A stretch of 64,000 nucleotides of DNA from Nostoc sp. T09 (lineage in GTDB: Bacteria; Cyanobacteriota; Cyanobacteriia; Cyanobacteriales; Nostocaceae): NCBI RefSeq assembly GCF_002154695.1, contig NZ_MTAV01000012.1, forward strand, positions 1 through 64,000, in the 5' to 3' direction. The notes below the pieces were generated by a model. The model saw only the letters and a list, made by a program, of their open reading frames with translations, was not told the origin of the DNA and did not search any database. Every line of letters starts with the position of its first letter. Within the stretch, counting starts at the first letter, position 1. A program made the position numbers and the translations under genes. Positions 55,371 through 64,000 of this stretch are shown piece by piece.

Positions 55371-55655
55371 CTAAGCCTCGACTTTAACACCTCGCCAAAA
55401 GGCAACATATCCTTCAATATTCTTAGCTTTTTCTTTAGCACTGGGATAGTACCAAGCAGCGTCTTGATTAACTTGCCCATTCACTTCAACACTGTAGTAA
55501 CTAGCGACACCTTTCCAAGGGCAAGTAGTGTGAGTATTACTTTCTTTGAAATACTCTTTCTTAATAGCCTCAGGTGGAAAGTAATAATTACCTTCTACAA
55601 CTATAGTATTATCGCTCTCGGCTAAAGTAGCGCCATTCCAAATTGCTTTCGGCAT
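55371..55655 (-). CDS. DUF427 domain protein
   Basis: 94 aa from ATG 55655 (MPKAIWNGATLAESDNTIVV). The DUF427 features NYYFPPEAIKKEYFKES, TTCPWKGVASYYSV and DAAWYYPSAKEKA are all present. Members are small beta-barrel-like proteins of unknown function in many bacteria and fungi. A TTG five codons upstream is a less likely start. Confidence 0.88.
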   Translation of the reverse strand: MPKAIWNGATLAESDNTIVVEGNYYFPPEAIKKEYFKESNTHTTCPWKGVASYYSVEVNGQVNQDAAWYYPSAKEKAKNIEGYVAFWRGVKVEA

Positions 55656-56080
55656 AAGTGACTTTCCCAATAAACTTTACACATAATATTATGATTCGTA
55701 ACCTAGTCTTTTTGCAGCCCGTAAGCATTTGGGAGCGCTATTGCGATCGCGAACGAGTAAGGATAAATATTTCCCGTAATTCAACTAAATGGTGATGTCA
55801 TTTTGCTAATTTTATGCTAAAAAATCTTAACTCATTTGGCTTGTACGCAAAAAAATACCCTTCCTTGTCACTTAGGTGACTAACAGAGAAAGGGGTATAT
55901 GAGCAACTATGATTTAGTTGACTTATAAAAATATAGAACTCCTATTTGATTTTTGAACAAATTCGGTACACTTCAATTTCCCCTCTCTGCTGTTCCCCGT
56001 TCCCTGTTCCCTGTTCCCTCCCTCAACGAGTGATTTCTCCGAATCAAATCGGATTGCTATAGTTTATTGACCAATCTTTG
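55656..56080. other. Intergenic region with heptamer repeats
   Basis: About 425 bp. It contains one HIP1 site, an imperfect inverted repeat near 55857-55895 (ACCCTTCCTTGTCACTTAGG region) and the heptamer array at 55992-56019. No gene. Confidence 0.5.
55992..56019. repeat. Heptamer tandem repeats GTTCCC[CT] x4
   Basis: Four consecutive heptamers, the first GTTCCCC and then three GTTCCCT. This is a short-tandem type common in filamentous cyanobacteria. A related run (TTCCCCGTTACTTG...CCTG) occurs beside the kinase pseudogene near 28880. Confidence 0.8.
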
Positions 56081-56386
56081 CTATTTACCGCCGTAGAAAA
56101 AGGCAATTTCTTTTTCTTTCAAAGGCGCAAAACCAGCATCTACTAGCAATGTATCGAGTTCTGCTTGGGGAATGTGTTTTGCACCAATTCGGACAATGCG
56201 CGATCGCATAGTATTCGATACGCCGCTACGCTGTCTATTTGCCTCTAGTGCCATGACTTTGTTATACAGTTCCAGCTTAGCCGTTGGAATGGGAGAACCG
56301 TCAAAATCAATTCCCTGTGCGATCGCTTCGTCAATAGCATCAGCACCTGTGGTTGTTTGATTTACTTGATTAGTTTCAGCAGTCAT
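56081..56386 (-). CDS. Small cytosolic protein of unknown function
   Basis: 101 aa with no membrane segment. A polar N-terminal 15 residues precede ADAIDEAIAQGIDFDGSPIP and a helical C-terminal region (LELYNKVMALEANRQRSG, GAKHIPQAELDTLLVDAGF). It has protein-like composition and an ATG start. I do not recognise a family. It is divergent from the next gene, with about 210 bp between them. Confidence 0.65.
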   Translation of the reverse strand: MTAETNQVNQTTTGADAIDEAIAQGIDFDGSPIPTAKLELYNKVMALEANRQRSGVSNTMRSRIVRIGAKHIPQAELDTLLVDAGFAPLKEKEIAFFYGGK

Positions 56387-56600
56387 GAAAATTTGCTCAT
56401 TAGGCTAAGAACATATTTTACCAGCCATGCTGACGCCAAATAACTGCTTTTGCTACTATCGATATCCCACTTAGTGATACTACCTTGCTTGCTGCTGCAA
56501 GATAAATTTCATGACTGTGGCTTTGAAGGTGACTGTACTCTTGTCACTTTTCAAGATTTTGGTTTAATCTCAAACCATCGGTGTAGCTATAGGTGATGCT

Positions 56601-56990
56601 ATGTCTGACGCCCAAACTCCCCAAAACCAGGACCGTACTCTTGAACAAGCTCTGACAAACAAAATCATAGATGATTATTTTGACAACTCTGAAAGCTGGC
56701 TCAGAGCTATTCTGCGGATGTGTATCTTCTCTTTGGCTCACCTGGATCAAAAACCGGTGTTCGTCGTCGAGTGTCCAAATCAAGCAGTAGCCAAGCGACT
56801 CAGCCGTAAAACTTATCCTTTTCGAGGAATTGTCTATTACTTAACTGATTATCTTGATGGACACGATCGCACTCTATTTTGCTACCAAGAAGTTAAAAGC
56901 GGAAAATGGCACTGTTATGATAGCAGTACGCAATCGTGGAAAACCCTGAGCCATTTGCAAGCACCTACTGCCTCAACGGATAGTCAATAG
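56601..56990 (+). CDS. Conserved-looking hypothetical protein
   Basis: 129 aa, acidic and soluble. It contains RAILRMCIFSLAHLDQKPVF, VVECPNQAVAKRLSRKTYPF and RTLFCYQEVKSGKWHCYDSS. Aromatic and Cys residues cluster in the last third (FCYQ, WHCYD). It is unrecognised; an uncharacterised cyanobacterial family is likely. It starts at ATG 20 bp after a weak GGTGTAG-type region; no clear ribosome-binding site. Confidence 0.65.
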   Translation: MSDAQTPQNQDRTLEQALTNKIIDDYFDNSESWLRAILRMCIFSLAHLDQKPVFVVECPNQAVAKRLSRKTYPFRGIVYYLTDYLDGHDRTLFCYQEVKSGKWHCYDSSTQSWKTLSHLQAPTASTDSQ

Positions 56991-57046
56991 GCAATCGTCA
57001 AGGCTCAGCAGTTTTAAGCCATTTACTCTGGACTTTGGACTTTTGA

Positions 57047-57301
57047 CTAATTACGAGTTTGGTGTGTTGCTAAACCGGCAACAAATGCTCCCAAAACTGT
57101 GCCCATCCATAGCCCTGTCGTGCTACCTTGCCACATTGCTCCTGGTATCACCCAGGTGTTGCACATTTCCTTTAAGGCCCAAGGCTGATTTTGACACTTC
57201 TGACTATGCCGCATTAAGGTGATGTGTCCGCAGATGTAACCACCAAAAAAGCCTGATGATAATGCCACTAAGGTACAAATTAAAATTCTATTTTTAATCA
57301 T
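57047..57301 (-). CDS. Small membrane protein of unknown function
   Basis: 84 aa with two likely TM segments (ILICTLVALSSGFFGGYIC and GLWMGTVLGAFVAGLA) joined by a Cys/Trp-containing loop (KCQNQPWALKEMCNTW). The two loop cysteines could form a disulphide. No family recognised. It is 76 bp downstream of ppc on the same strand, so it may be transcribed with it. Confidence 0.6.
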   Translation of the reverse strand: MIKNRILICTLVALSSGFFGGYICGHITLMRHSQKCQNQPWALKEMCNTWVIPGAMWQGSTTGLWMGTVLGAFVAGLATHQTRN

Positions 57302-57377
57302 TAGTTAATTGTCAGCAGTTAGAGTGGCTGGTTGTATGTGTTTTACCACTGGCCGCTGACCACTGACTATTAACTTT

Positions 57378-60300
57378 TCAACCTGTATTTCTCATACCTG
57401 CCGCAATACCGTTAATAGTTAACAATGCTCCTCGCAGTAACTCGCCTTTACTGTAACGAGAGTGGATCACACCAGATGGAGCAGCATTGCGTGACTGTCG
57501 CAGGCGCTTGAGTAGGGAAACTTGGATAAACCCTAAAGGTACAATTGTGCCATTGCGTAACTGTACTGAACGCTGCAATACAGGATCGCCATCTAGAAGT
57601 CGATTATGTCCGGTAATTTTTAAAACTAAATCTTTGGTGCGATAGTATTCGCTAGCAATTTGCTCAAAAACCTTATCAAATCGCGGTTTATCTTCTGGAT
57701 TTGACAACTCTTGGACGTAATGCTGGGCCATTTGCATGTCTACTTTTGCCAAGGTCATTTCTGCTTTAGAAATTACCATCTTGAAAAAAGGCCACTTCAC
57801 GTAAAAGTATTGCAGCAGTTTTAAGTGTTCTTCTGGTTCTGCTTGCAAAAATTCTTGCAAAGCTGTACCAACACCGTACCACGAAGGTAGTAAAAACCTT
57901 GTTTGTGTCCAACTGAATACCCAAGGAATAGCTCTCAAACTGCTTAAATCTTTCTTACCCGATGGACGGCGCGCCGGACGAGAGCTAATTTGCAGCTGGC
58001 TAATCTCTTCAATGGGAGTTACTTGGTGGAAAAAGTCGATAAAATCTGGTTGCTCATAAATTAACGAGCGATAATGACTACGCGATCGCGCTGCTAGTTC
58101 CTCCATAATTTCATTCCACGGTTCGATATCATCAAAACCTGTTTTAAGGAGGCTGGCTTGAATTACAGCAGTGGTAATCGTTTCCAAATTATACAAAGCC
58201 AAGTCCAGCAAGGAATATTTAGAAGCTAGTACTTCTCCCTGTTCGGTGATTTTGATTCTGCCATTAATACTGTGACCAGGTTGAGCCAAAATCGCTTCAT
58301 AAGCCGGGCCACCTCCCCGTCCTACAGAACCGCCGCGTCCGTGAAAAATCCGCAGATTCACACCATACTGTTCTGCTATTTGCTGGAGTGATTTTTGAGC
58401 TTTATGAATTTCCCAATTGCTGCTTAAAAAACCAGAGTCTTTGTTACTGTCAGAATAACCCAGCATCACTTCTTGTAGATTCAGGGTTAGCGGACAAGTA
58501 GCGTGAGTAGAAAGGTCTGCTTTGTTTTCCTTGTCCTCTACTTGCTGGTAGCCTCCCGCTAACAAAGCACGATATAACGGTAGTTCAAATAGTTCTCGCA
58601 TCACACTTCTAGAGCGTAGCAAGTCTTCTACCGTTTCAAACAGAGGCACAACTTGAATTGTACCCACAGCGATCGCTGGGTCAAAAAGTCTGGCTTCTTT
58701 GGCTAATAACAAAACTTCTAGTACGTCGCTGACTTCGCGGCACATACTGATAATGTAAGTTTGGCAGATGTGGACACCAAACTCTTGTTGTAGCGATCGC
58801 ACTATGCGGAAAGTTTCAATTACATCGTTGGTTTTTTCGGAAAATGGCAATTCTGCTGGAATTAACGGCCGACGGGTTTGCAGTTCCCCTGTTAGCCAAG
58901 CCACTCGTTGTGCTTCCGAGAGTTCATTATAAGATTGGGGCAAGACTTGCAAATATTCCAGAATCTCATTTAAGGTATCGGAGTGACGTGAAGATTCTTG
59001 GCGAATATCTAACTGTGTCAGGTTAAACCCAAAAATTTCTACCTGAGCAATGAGATTATCTAATTCCCGACAGCTTAAACCTGTCTCAGTCAAGTTGCGT
59101 TGAATCAACCGCAGTTCTGCTAAAAAATCCGACCCCGAACGGTACATGGGTTTGTCTTCATTTTTTGGCGTTTCCCGCTTATATAAAGCTAGATTGCGAT
59201 CGCGTGTATTTTCTAGCCTTTTTAAAACATAGGATAACTTCAGACGATAGGGTTCTTGGCGATAACGTAGCGCTAAGGCGTCATATATTTCGCTCAACTG
59301 CGACTGATCCAACTCCAGAGATTCCAGCAAATCTGGTAAAACATCACTCCAGTGCATGGACACGCTCAATAATTCAATCAGCTGCTTCACTGACTGAATA
59401 TATCTCCCCAACACCATTTTCCGTTGATAACAAGCAGTCTGCCAGGTAATTTCTGGTGTGACTGAGGGGTTACCATCTCTGTCTGAACCTACCCAAGAAC
59501 CAAAGGAGCAGAAATTTTTCTGGGGTGGTTCTAGCCACGGAAAGGTCTTATTCAGAGCGTATTTAATCCGTTTGTGCAGTTGGGGAATACCGTCAAATAA
59601 CACTTCTTGGAAGTAATGTAGGGCATAGTCTACTTCATCCAAGACAGTAGGCTTAAACTGGTGCAGTTCATCGGTGCGCCACCACAGGCGAATTTCTTCG
59701 AGTAATTTTTCTTGTATTTCTGCTGCTTCCCAAGGATATCCCCCGGTTGTACTCCCAGAGCGATTTTCTACCGTATCCAACTGTTGCAATAAATTTACCA
59801 CCTGTCGTTGCTTATCCCGGATAGTATGACGCACAATTTCCGTAGGATGAGCTGTAAACACTAATCGCACATCTAGTTGGGCAATCAGGCGTTGAATTTG
59901 CTGCGGTGGTACATTCAGTTTGAATAAATGCGGGAATAAAGCCGCGAAAGTACCTTTTTGTTTGTCTTTTTCTTTGGCAACCCAACTCTTAGCTAGCAAA
60001 TCTGCGCCTATTGCCCTTGTAACAGGTGCATCGTTTTCTCTTTGGTTAGATGAATAGCTAATATTGGGTAAAACTTCTGAATCTTCTATCTCTGCCTCTG
60101 CTTCAGAATAGCGAGTCAATTGCTGCCGTTGTTCATATTCCTGCTCTATGATGTTGATCAACTGGAAATATAGAGCAAAGGCACGAGCTGCCCGAATTGC
60201 CTCGTTGATATTGAGTTGTTCAATCAACTTCACTGCCGATGAAGCTTGGTCATGAGTGGCTTGGCCTTCTGGCGAACACAAATCGCGCAGTTGCCCTAAC

Positions 60301-60443
60301 AAATCTACCATTTTTTGTCCGCATTCCTGGCGGAGTACTGACTCCCACAATTCCTCCACTATTTGGAGGCGATGACGCAAAAATAATTCCGATGCGGGGT
60401 AGATGTTCGCCGCCTGAGACAAAGAGTATAAAAGGGAACTCAT
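57378..60443 (-). CDS. ppc: Phosphoenolpyruvate carboxylase
   Basis: 1021 aa from ATG 60443 ([20 protein letters not shown]), which fits the usual cyanobacterial N-terminus; a GTG 19 codons upstream (60500) is less likely. The enzyme converts PEP and HCO3- to oxaloacetate, the anaplerotic step feeding citrate and aspartate. Catalytic segments are [57 protein letters not shown] and the C-terminal [17 protein letters not shown]; the protein ends at NTG. All catalytic His, Arg and Lys positions look intact. It carries no plant-type N-terminal phosphorylation Ser. Confidence 0.97.
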   Translation of the reverse strand: MSSLLYSLSQAANIYPASELFLRHRLQIVEELWESVLRQECGQKMVDLLGQLRDLCSPEGQATHDQASSAVKLIEQLNINEAIRAARAFALYFQLINIIEQEYEQRQQLTRYSEAEAEIEDSEVLPNISYSSNQRENDAPVTRAIGADLLAKSWVAKEKDKQKGTFAALFPHLFKLNVPPQQIQRLIAQLDVRLVFTAHPTEIVRHTIRDKQRQVVNLLQQLDTVENRSGSTTGGYPWEAAEIQEKLLEEIRLWWRTDELHQFKPTVLDEVDYALHYFQEVLFDGIPQLHKRIKYALNKTFPWLEPPQKNFCSFGSWVGSDRDGNPSVTPEITWQTACYQRKMVLGRYIQSVKQLIELLSVSMHWSDVLPDLLESLELDQSQLSEIYDALALRYRQEPYRLKLSYVLKRLENTRDRNLALYKRETPKNEDKPMYRSGSDFLAELRLIQRNLTETGLSCRELDNLIAQVEIFGFNLTQLDIRQESSRHSDTLNEILEYLQVLPQSYNELSEAQRVAWLTGELQTRRPLIPAELPFSEKTNDVIETFRIVRSLQQEFGVHICQTYIISMCREVSDVLEVLLLAKEARLFDPAIAVGTIQVVPLFETVEDLLRSRSVMRELFELPLYRALLAGGYQQVEDKENKADLSTHATCPLTLNLQEVMLGYSDSNKDSGFLSSNWEIHKAQKSLQQIAEQYGVNLRIFHGRGGSVGRGGGPAYEAILAQPGHSINGRIKITEQGEVLASKYSLLDLALYNLETITTAVIQASLLKTGFDDIEPWNEIMEELAARSRSHYRSLIYEQPDFIDFFHQVTPIEEISQLQISSRPARRPSGKKDLSSLRAIPWVFSWTQTRFLLPSWYGVGTALQEFLQAEPEEHLKLLQYFYVKWPFFKMVISKAEMTLAKVDMQMAQHYVQELSNPEDKPRFDKVFEQIASEYYRTKDLVLKITGHNRLLDGDPVLQRSVQLRNGTIVPLGFIQVSLLKRLRQSRNAAPSGVIHSRYSKGELLRGALLTINGIAAGMRNTG

Positions 60444-60544
60444 ATTCTCTATTCTTGCAAGACAATTACTGTTTTGAATGCTATGTTCTGTAAGCAACAC
60501 TCATAGGAATAGCCCAGAGTGCTTCATTTCTTAGAGTAAAATTT

Positions 60545-60781
60545 TTAACTGTTCTTTAATTCGTTATCTTCTGGAAAGTCGAGTATGGGTAGGCGATCGC
60601 CCCGAAATAATTCTTCACTGGCTTGCCCCAAAGATTCTAGGGCTTTGACCGAGACTTGCCCTGCTGTGACCAGCAGTAGTATAGACGCTGTACCTATATT
60701 TAAGAGCAAAGATTGGGGAATGCTAAACAGCAACAGATTTAATTCAGGGTTGGGTGAGGGTTTTTGGGTGGCAGGAGACAT
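60545..60781 (-). CDS. Small membrane-associated protein of unknown function
   Basis: 78 aa with one hydrophobic segment (LLLFSIPQSLLLNIGTASIL and following) and an acidic C-terminus (RLPILDFPEDNELKNS). It has protein-like composition and an ATG start. The type appears in many cyanobacteria as a small uncharacterised protein. It lies just upstream of ppc on the same strand. Confidence 0.6.
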   Translation of the reverse strand: MSPATQKPSPNPELNLLLFSIPQSLLLNIGTASILLLVTAGQVSVKALESLGQASEELFRGDRLPILDFPEDNELKNS

Positions 60782-61000
60782 TGCTAATTCCTGGTTGTTT
60801 GCAGATTAGTAAAATAAACGGAAAATCCAAAATTCGCATGGCTCACAATTGTACATAAATATCTATCTTTGCCCATTTTGCAAGCCAAGAAGGTAACAAA
60901 AGTGTTAAAACCAAACGTCAGGGTGTGATAAATCTATGGTTCTAGTTTACAAGTGCAGGCACTATCCCCCAATACTCGCTTCCTCTAAAGTTAATTGCCC

Positions 61001-64000
61001 ATGAAAACAGCATCTCAACTAGATCGCCAAAAATCCTTAGTCCAATGGGTAAGCCAAGCAACTGGGATTAGCACTGTCGGGGTGAAAATCCGGTTGCGGG
61101 GAAATGACTTACATATCCTTTGTGAAGGGACAGAGTGCCCGCGACGTTGGCGGACTCTGTCTGACTTGCTGCAAGCAATCCAGCAAACCGACTTAGATGT
61201 CCTAACAAACAGCGAACAAACCTCAATATACCAAGTATTGGTCTACGGACGAAAAAAAGGGGAGATCCGGCCCCAATGGTGTCATCGGGTTTATTTAAAT
61301 CAACTTGATAGACATTTGGAGCAGGTGAACCAAGCCTTGTTAGAAGATAAGAAAAAATCCCAAGTACCAGGTGGAGCGTTGATTATATCTAACGAAAGCC
61401 TGGCAAAACAAGGACATCCAGATGCCATTGCTCGCTATCTGAGTGAAACCTTGAGTAGGTTAGGTGTGGCGGTACAGGTAAAAGTTAAGCCGCAACATCC
61501 CACACAAACAAGCTCCTTAGAGGAACATCGGCTGTGGATATTTTGTCAGTCAGGTTATAGTCCCGATCCTTCATTACTGGCAGAGCCAATAGCCCAGAAG
61601 TTGCGCTACCTTAAGCTGTCCGGTTACCAAGATGCAGTGATAGTTTCGCAAGTGAATGGCGAAACTACACCTGATTGGCTGCTGCGGGTGGATTTGACGC
61701 CACCAGAGGTAATGCTGAAAGAGTGGGCGCGTTGGGGGGATGTGCAAGCGATCGCCAGGCTGTTAACTGAGCTGTTATCAGAGTTAAAAGTGGCTGTACA
61801 AGCTTCGCTGCAAGAATCAACCCTACATATATTTTGCACCCCAAGTTCTGACCCGCTAGAAATCGCCCCAGCGCCAGATAAGCATTTATGCTTGCAAGCG
61901 ATCGCCGAGCAACTAGATATCATCGCTCCCCAAGGTATCAAAGCTGCTACTGTATATGGGCAAAAAACTGCTGATAAGCAACCAGCTTGGATTGATTGGC
62001 TGACTTTACCTGCTGCTCAAAATCCAGCCCAGTCACCATCAGCCTTAGAGTTGGCAACTGCTGGTGATGAACCTGCTGTCCATTTCTTACTAGAACGTTT
62101 ACTTAATCCTGATTTGGATTGGCGACTGAAGACGGGCGGTATCCGCGTAGTCCCGCTTATTAAAGGCGATTTATTACACATTATGTGTGATGCTCCTGTT
62201 TGCCCAGCCCGGAAAAAAGTGGCAAACAAAGTCGTTCAGTTAATCCGTCAGTTAAAACTTCCTGGGGTTTTAGGCGTGCGTGTCTATGGTCGCCGTGCAG
62301 GTAACAAGGAACCTGCTTGGCATCATGGCCAAGATTTTGTGCGTCGTCAACGTTTAGTACCAGAAGCTACTCCCGAATTCGCGGCTGCTGCTATCTATAT
62401 TAAAGATCTGGTACCATCTCAGACTAATGAACCAATCCTGCGTCCCGAATTGACTACAGAGGAAGTTCAAACTTTTATTACAGAAGTAGCGCGAGATTGG
62501 GTTACAACAGCAACTGCCAAAGTCAAAAAATTGCTATTACAAACGCAATTTTTTACAGAAATCGATCAGCCGACAGAGTATAACCCGGAAGCTCAAGGAA
62601 TTAAGGTTGCTCTTGTCTGGGGTACTCTGGGATTATTGCTGACGATGCAAACTGATTGGGTGTTGGGTCAAATCATTACTCGTACTATCCCAAATCCGCC
62701 ATCTCAGGTTGTTAGTGCGGTAACTCCATCATCACCCGCTAATCAAAAGACATCTCCCAAGCTTGGAGCAAATCAAAACCAGAGAACAGCATTTTTCGCT
62801 AACACTAATAAGACTAAACCAAATCAGGGTAAGAGTTCTGTATTTAATGCTTCTGGCTTTACCCAAAGTGAGGATACCGAGACAGAAAGCTTGGAAGCTG
62901 CTCCATTGAAGGAAAAAGCTACCGCCACCGCGATTCTATTAGCAGCGCGATCGCAGATGCCCAGTTTTAATGCTAGGCAATTAGATGAGCAAATAGCGTT
63001 GTACAAACAGCGTTTAGCTAAAACTGGGACTCCTCCCCATGTGTTGATTATTGGCTCTTCTCGTGCTCTTCGGGGAGTCGATCCGGCTGCACTTTCTCAA
63101 GCTTTGGCAACTCAGGGTTATCCCAAAATAGATGTATTTAACTTTGGGATCAATGGTGCTACGGCCCAAGTCGTAGACTTTATTATTCGTCGGGTGTTAG
63201 AACCCTCAGAACTACCAAAACTGATTGTTTGGGCAGATGGTTCCCGCGCTTTTAACAGTGGGCGCAAAGATATCACTTTTGCGGCGATCGCTGCATCAGC
63301 AGGCTACAAACAAGCATTGCAGAAAGCAATAGCTACAGGTACTACTGATGAATTGCTCAAAGATCCGGCAAATTCATCTAGTGAACAAAAAGCTAAAACC
63401 CAAAAACCAGAACTGAGCAGCTATCAGCTAGCCAATCAATGGCTCAATCAAGCTGTAGCCGCTGTTTCTGCTAGCTACTCAAACCGCGATCGGATTAAAG
63501 AGTTATTGCAAAAACAACTCAACTCTTTACCTTTGATGAGCGATCGCATTCATGTTAGTACATCGTCTATAAAGTTAAGCAACGATGCTCCAGAAGAAGA
63601 GACTTCTCAGCAGTCCGTTGACTTTGATGGTTTCCTCCCTTTGTCTATCCGCTTTCATCCCACTAGGTATTATCAAAAACATCCCAAAGTTACGGGGAAT
63701 TACGACAACGATTATCAGTCTTTCAAAGTGGAAGGTGAACAAGACACTGCTTTTCAAGCACTGCTTCAGTTTACTCAGACTCGGAAAATTTCTTTAGTAT
63801 TTGTCAACATGCCCCTAACGGCAGACTATTTAGACCCAGTACGTCAAAAATATGAGCAAGAATTTCAACAATACATGTTACAGATGTCTAACAATCCCAA
63901 CTTTATTTATCGAGACATAAGTAAACTGTGGACAAAAGTTAACGACTATTTTTCCGATCCTAGTCACCTCAACCGCTATGGAGCTTATGAAGTCTCGAAA
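61001..64000 (+). CDS. DUF1574 / SGNH-like protein (5' part, runs off window)
   Basis: At least 1000 codons, open from ATG 61001 to the window end with no stop. The N-terminal half contains at least two related modules with C-P-R-[RK]-type cysteines (CEGTECPRRW and CDAPVCPARKK) and VYGR motifs, and one weaker unit between them. A TM-like segment follows (about 536-560; ALVWGTLGLLLTMQTDWVLG). The second half is the DUF1574/SGNH-like domain: VLIIGSSRALRGVDPAALS (block I), FNFGINGATAQ, and the late DPSHLNRYGA that supplies the Asp-x-x-His of the SGNH triad. It is probably anchored in a membrane and may act on a surface polysaccharide or lipid; the substrate is unknown. Confidence 0.82.
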   Translation, partial: MKTASQLDRQKSLVQWVSQATGISTVGVKIRLRGNDLHILCEGTECPRRWRTLSDLLQAIQQTDLDVLTNSEQTSIYQVLVYGRKKGEIRPQWCHRVYLNQLDRHLEQVNQALLEDKKKSQVPGGALIISNESLAKQGHPDAIARYLSETLSRLGVAVQVKVKPQHPTQTSSLEEHRLWIFCQSGYSPDPSLLAEPIAQKLRYLKLSGYQDAVIVSQVNGETTPDWLLRVDLTPPEVMLKEWARWGDVQAIARLLTELLSELKVAVQASLQESTLHIFCTPSSDPLEIAPAPDKHLCLQAIAEQLDIIAPQGIKAATVYGQKTADKQPAWIDWLTLPAAQNPAQSPSALELATAGDEPAVHFLLERLLNPDLDWRLKTGGIRVVPLIKGDLLHIMCDAPVCPARKKVANKVVQLIRQLKLPGVLGVRVYGRRAGNKEPAWHHGQDFVRRQRLVPEATPEFAAAAIYIKDLVPSQTNEPILRPELTTEEVQTFITEVARDWVTTATAKVKKLLLQTQFFTEIDQPTEYNPEAQGIKVALVWGTLGLLLTMQTDWVLGQIITRTIPNPPSQVVSAVTPSSPANQKTSPKLGANQNQRTAFFANTNKTKPNQGKSSVFNASGFTQSEDTETESLEAAPLKEKATATAILLAARSQMPSFNARQLDEQIALYKQRLAKTGTPPHVLIIGSSRALRGVDPAALSQALATQGYPKIDVFNFGINGATAQVVDFIIRRVLEPSELPKLIVWADGSRAFNSGRKDITFAAIAASAGYKQALQKAIATGTTDELLKDPANSSSEQKAKTQKPELSSYQLANQWLNQAVAAVSASYSNRDRIKELLQKQLNSLPLMSDRIHVSTSSIKLSNDAPEEETSQQSVDFDGFLPLSIRFHPTRYYQKHPKVTGNYDNDYQSFKVEGEQDTAFQALLQFTQTRKISLVFVNMPLTADYLDPVRQKYEQEFQQYMLQMSNNPNFIYRDISKLWTKVNDYFSDPSHLNRYGAYEVSK

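Overview
The window is chromosomal DNA from a cyanobacterium, most likely a filamentous, heterocyst-type member of the Nostocales. The evidence is the very high density of HIP1 octamers (GCGATCGC), heptanucleotide tandem repeats of the STRR type, clusters of short palindromic repeats, a cyanobacterial NDH-1 gene string (ndhA-ndhI-ndhG-ndhE), a bacterial-type PEP carboxylase with the cyanobacterial N-terminus, a five-gene hmp/pix-like chemotaxis operon, a stand-alone Mo-nitrogenase C-terminal-domain protein and an arsM-arsS arsenosugar pair. The species cannot be fixed from the sequence alone.

Layout. 0.1-4.8 kb: a very large CBS plus nine-PAS histidine kinase (minus). 5.6-8.9 kb: a GT4 glycosyltransferase and an NFACT/RqcH-like protein (plus). 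9.9-14.7 kb: a porin (minus) divergent from a znuA-znuC-znuB metal importer with a Fur/Zur-like box, followed by tRNA-Phe. 14.9-16.0 kb: a gene-poor stretch with two minus-strand copies of a Yfr1-like small RNA. 16.0-21.2 kb: arsS and arsM, an OmpR-type regulator whose phospho-acceptor Asp is replaced by Glu, a Mo-nitrogenase C-terminal-domain protein, a methyltransferase and a GNAT enzyme. 21.5-28.4 kb: a small hydrophilic protein, a CHASE3 histidine kinase / response regulator / receiver-kinase series, a membrane protein, and a GGDEF-EAL protein with a degenerate GGDEF site. 28.9-31.2 kb: a decaying region with a broken histidine kinase, a DM13 lipoprotein, a broken Rid-family gene and an N-acyltransferase-like gene.

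31.2-38.4 kb: repeats, then nadK-ndhE-ndhG-ndhI-ndhA (minus). The ndh string is interrupted by a palindromic-repeat cluster and by a heptamer array at the ndhG start. gltA and sixA follow. 38.4-39.1 kb: a VapC pseudogene, a 36-aa ORF and a RelE/ParE-like toxin gene. 39.2-43.7 kb: a DHH phosphoesterase, an HNH endonuclease, alanine racemase and tRNA-Leu(UAG). 44.7-52.7 kb: a chemotaxis-like operon (PatA-type regulator, CheY, CheW, MCP, CheA hybrid) matching hmpABCDE. 53.4-57.3 kb: an RHH-TOBE molybdate-type regulator, a Crp-family regulator, a DUF427 protein and small proteins of unknown function. 57.4-64 kb: ppc, a small membrane protein, and a DUF1574/SGNH-like protein that runs off the right end.

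Signalling dominates: four histidine kinases or CheA-type kinases, several receivers and one c-di-GMP protein. Primary metabolism is represented by NDH-1, citrate synthase, PEP carboxylase and NAD kinase. Three pseudogenes with in-frame stops, and several repeat families, mark where the chromosome is eroding. I found no prophage, insertion sequence with a readable transposase, CRISPR array or biosynthetic megacluster. The least ordinary signals are the paired Yfr1-like RNAs and the structured spacer between them.
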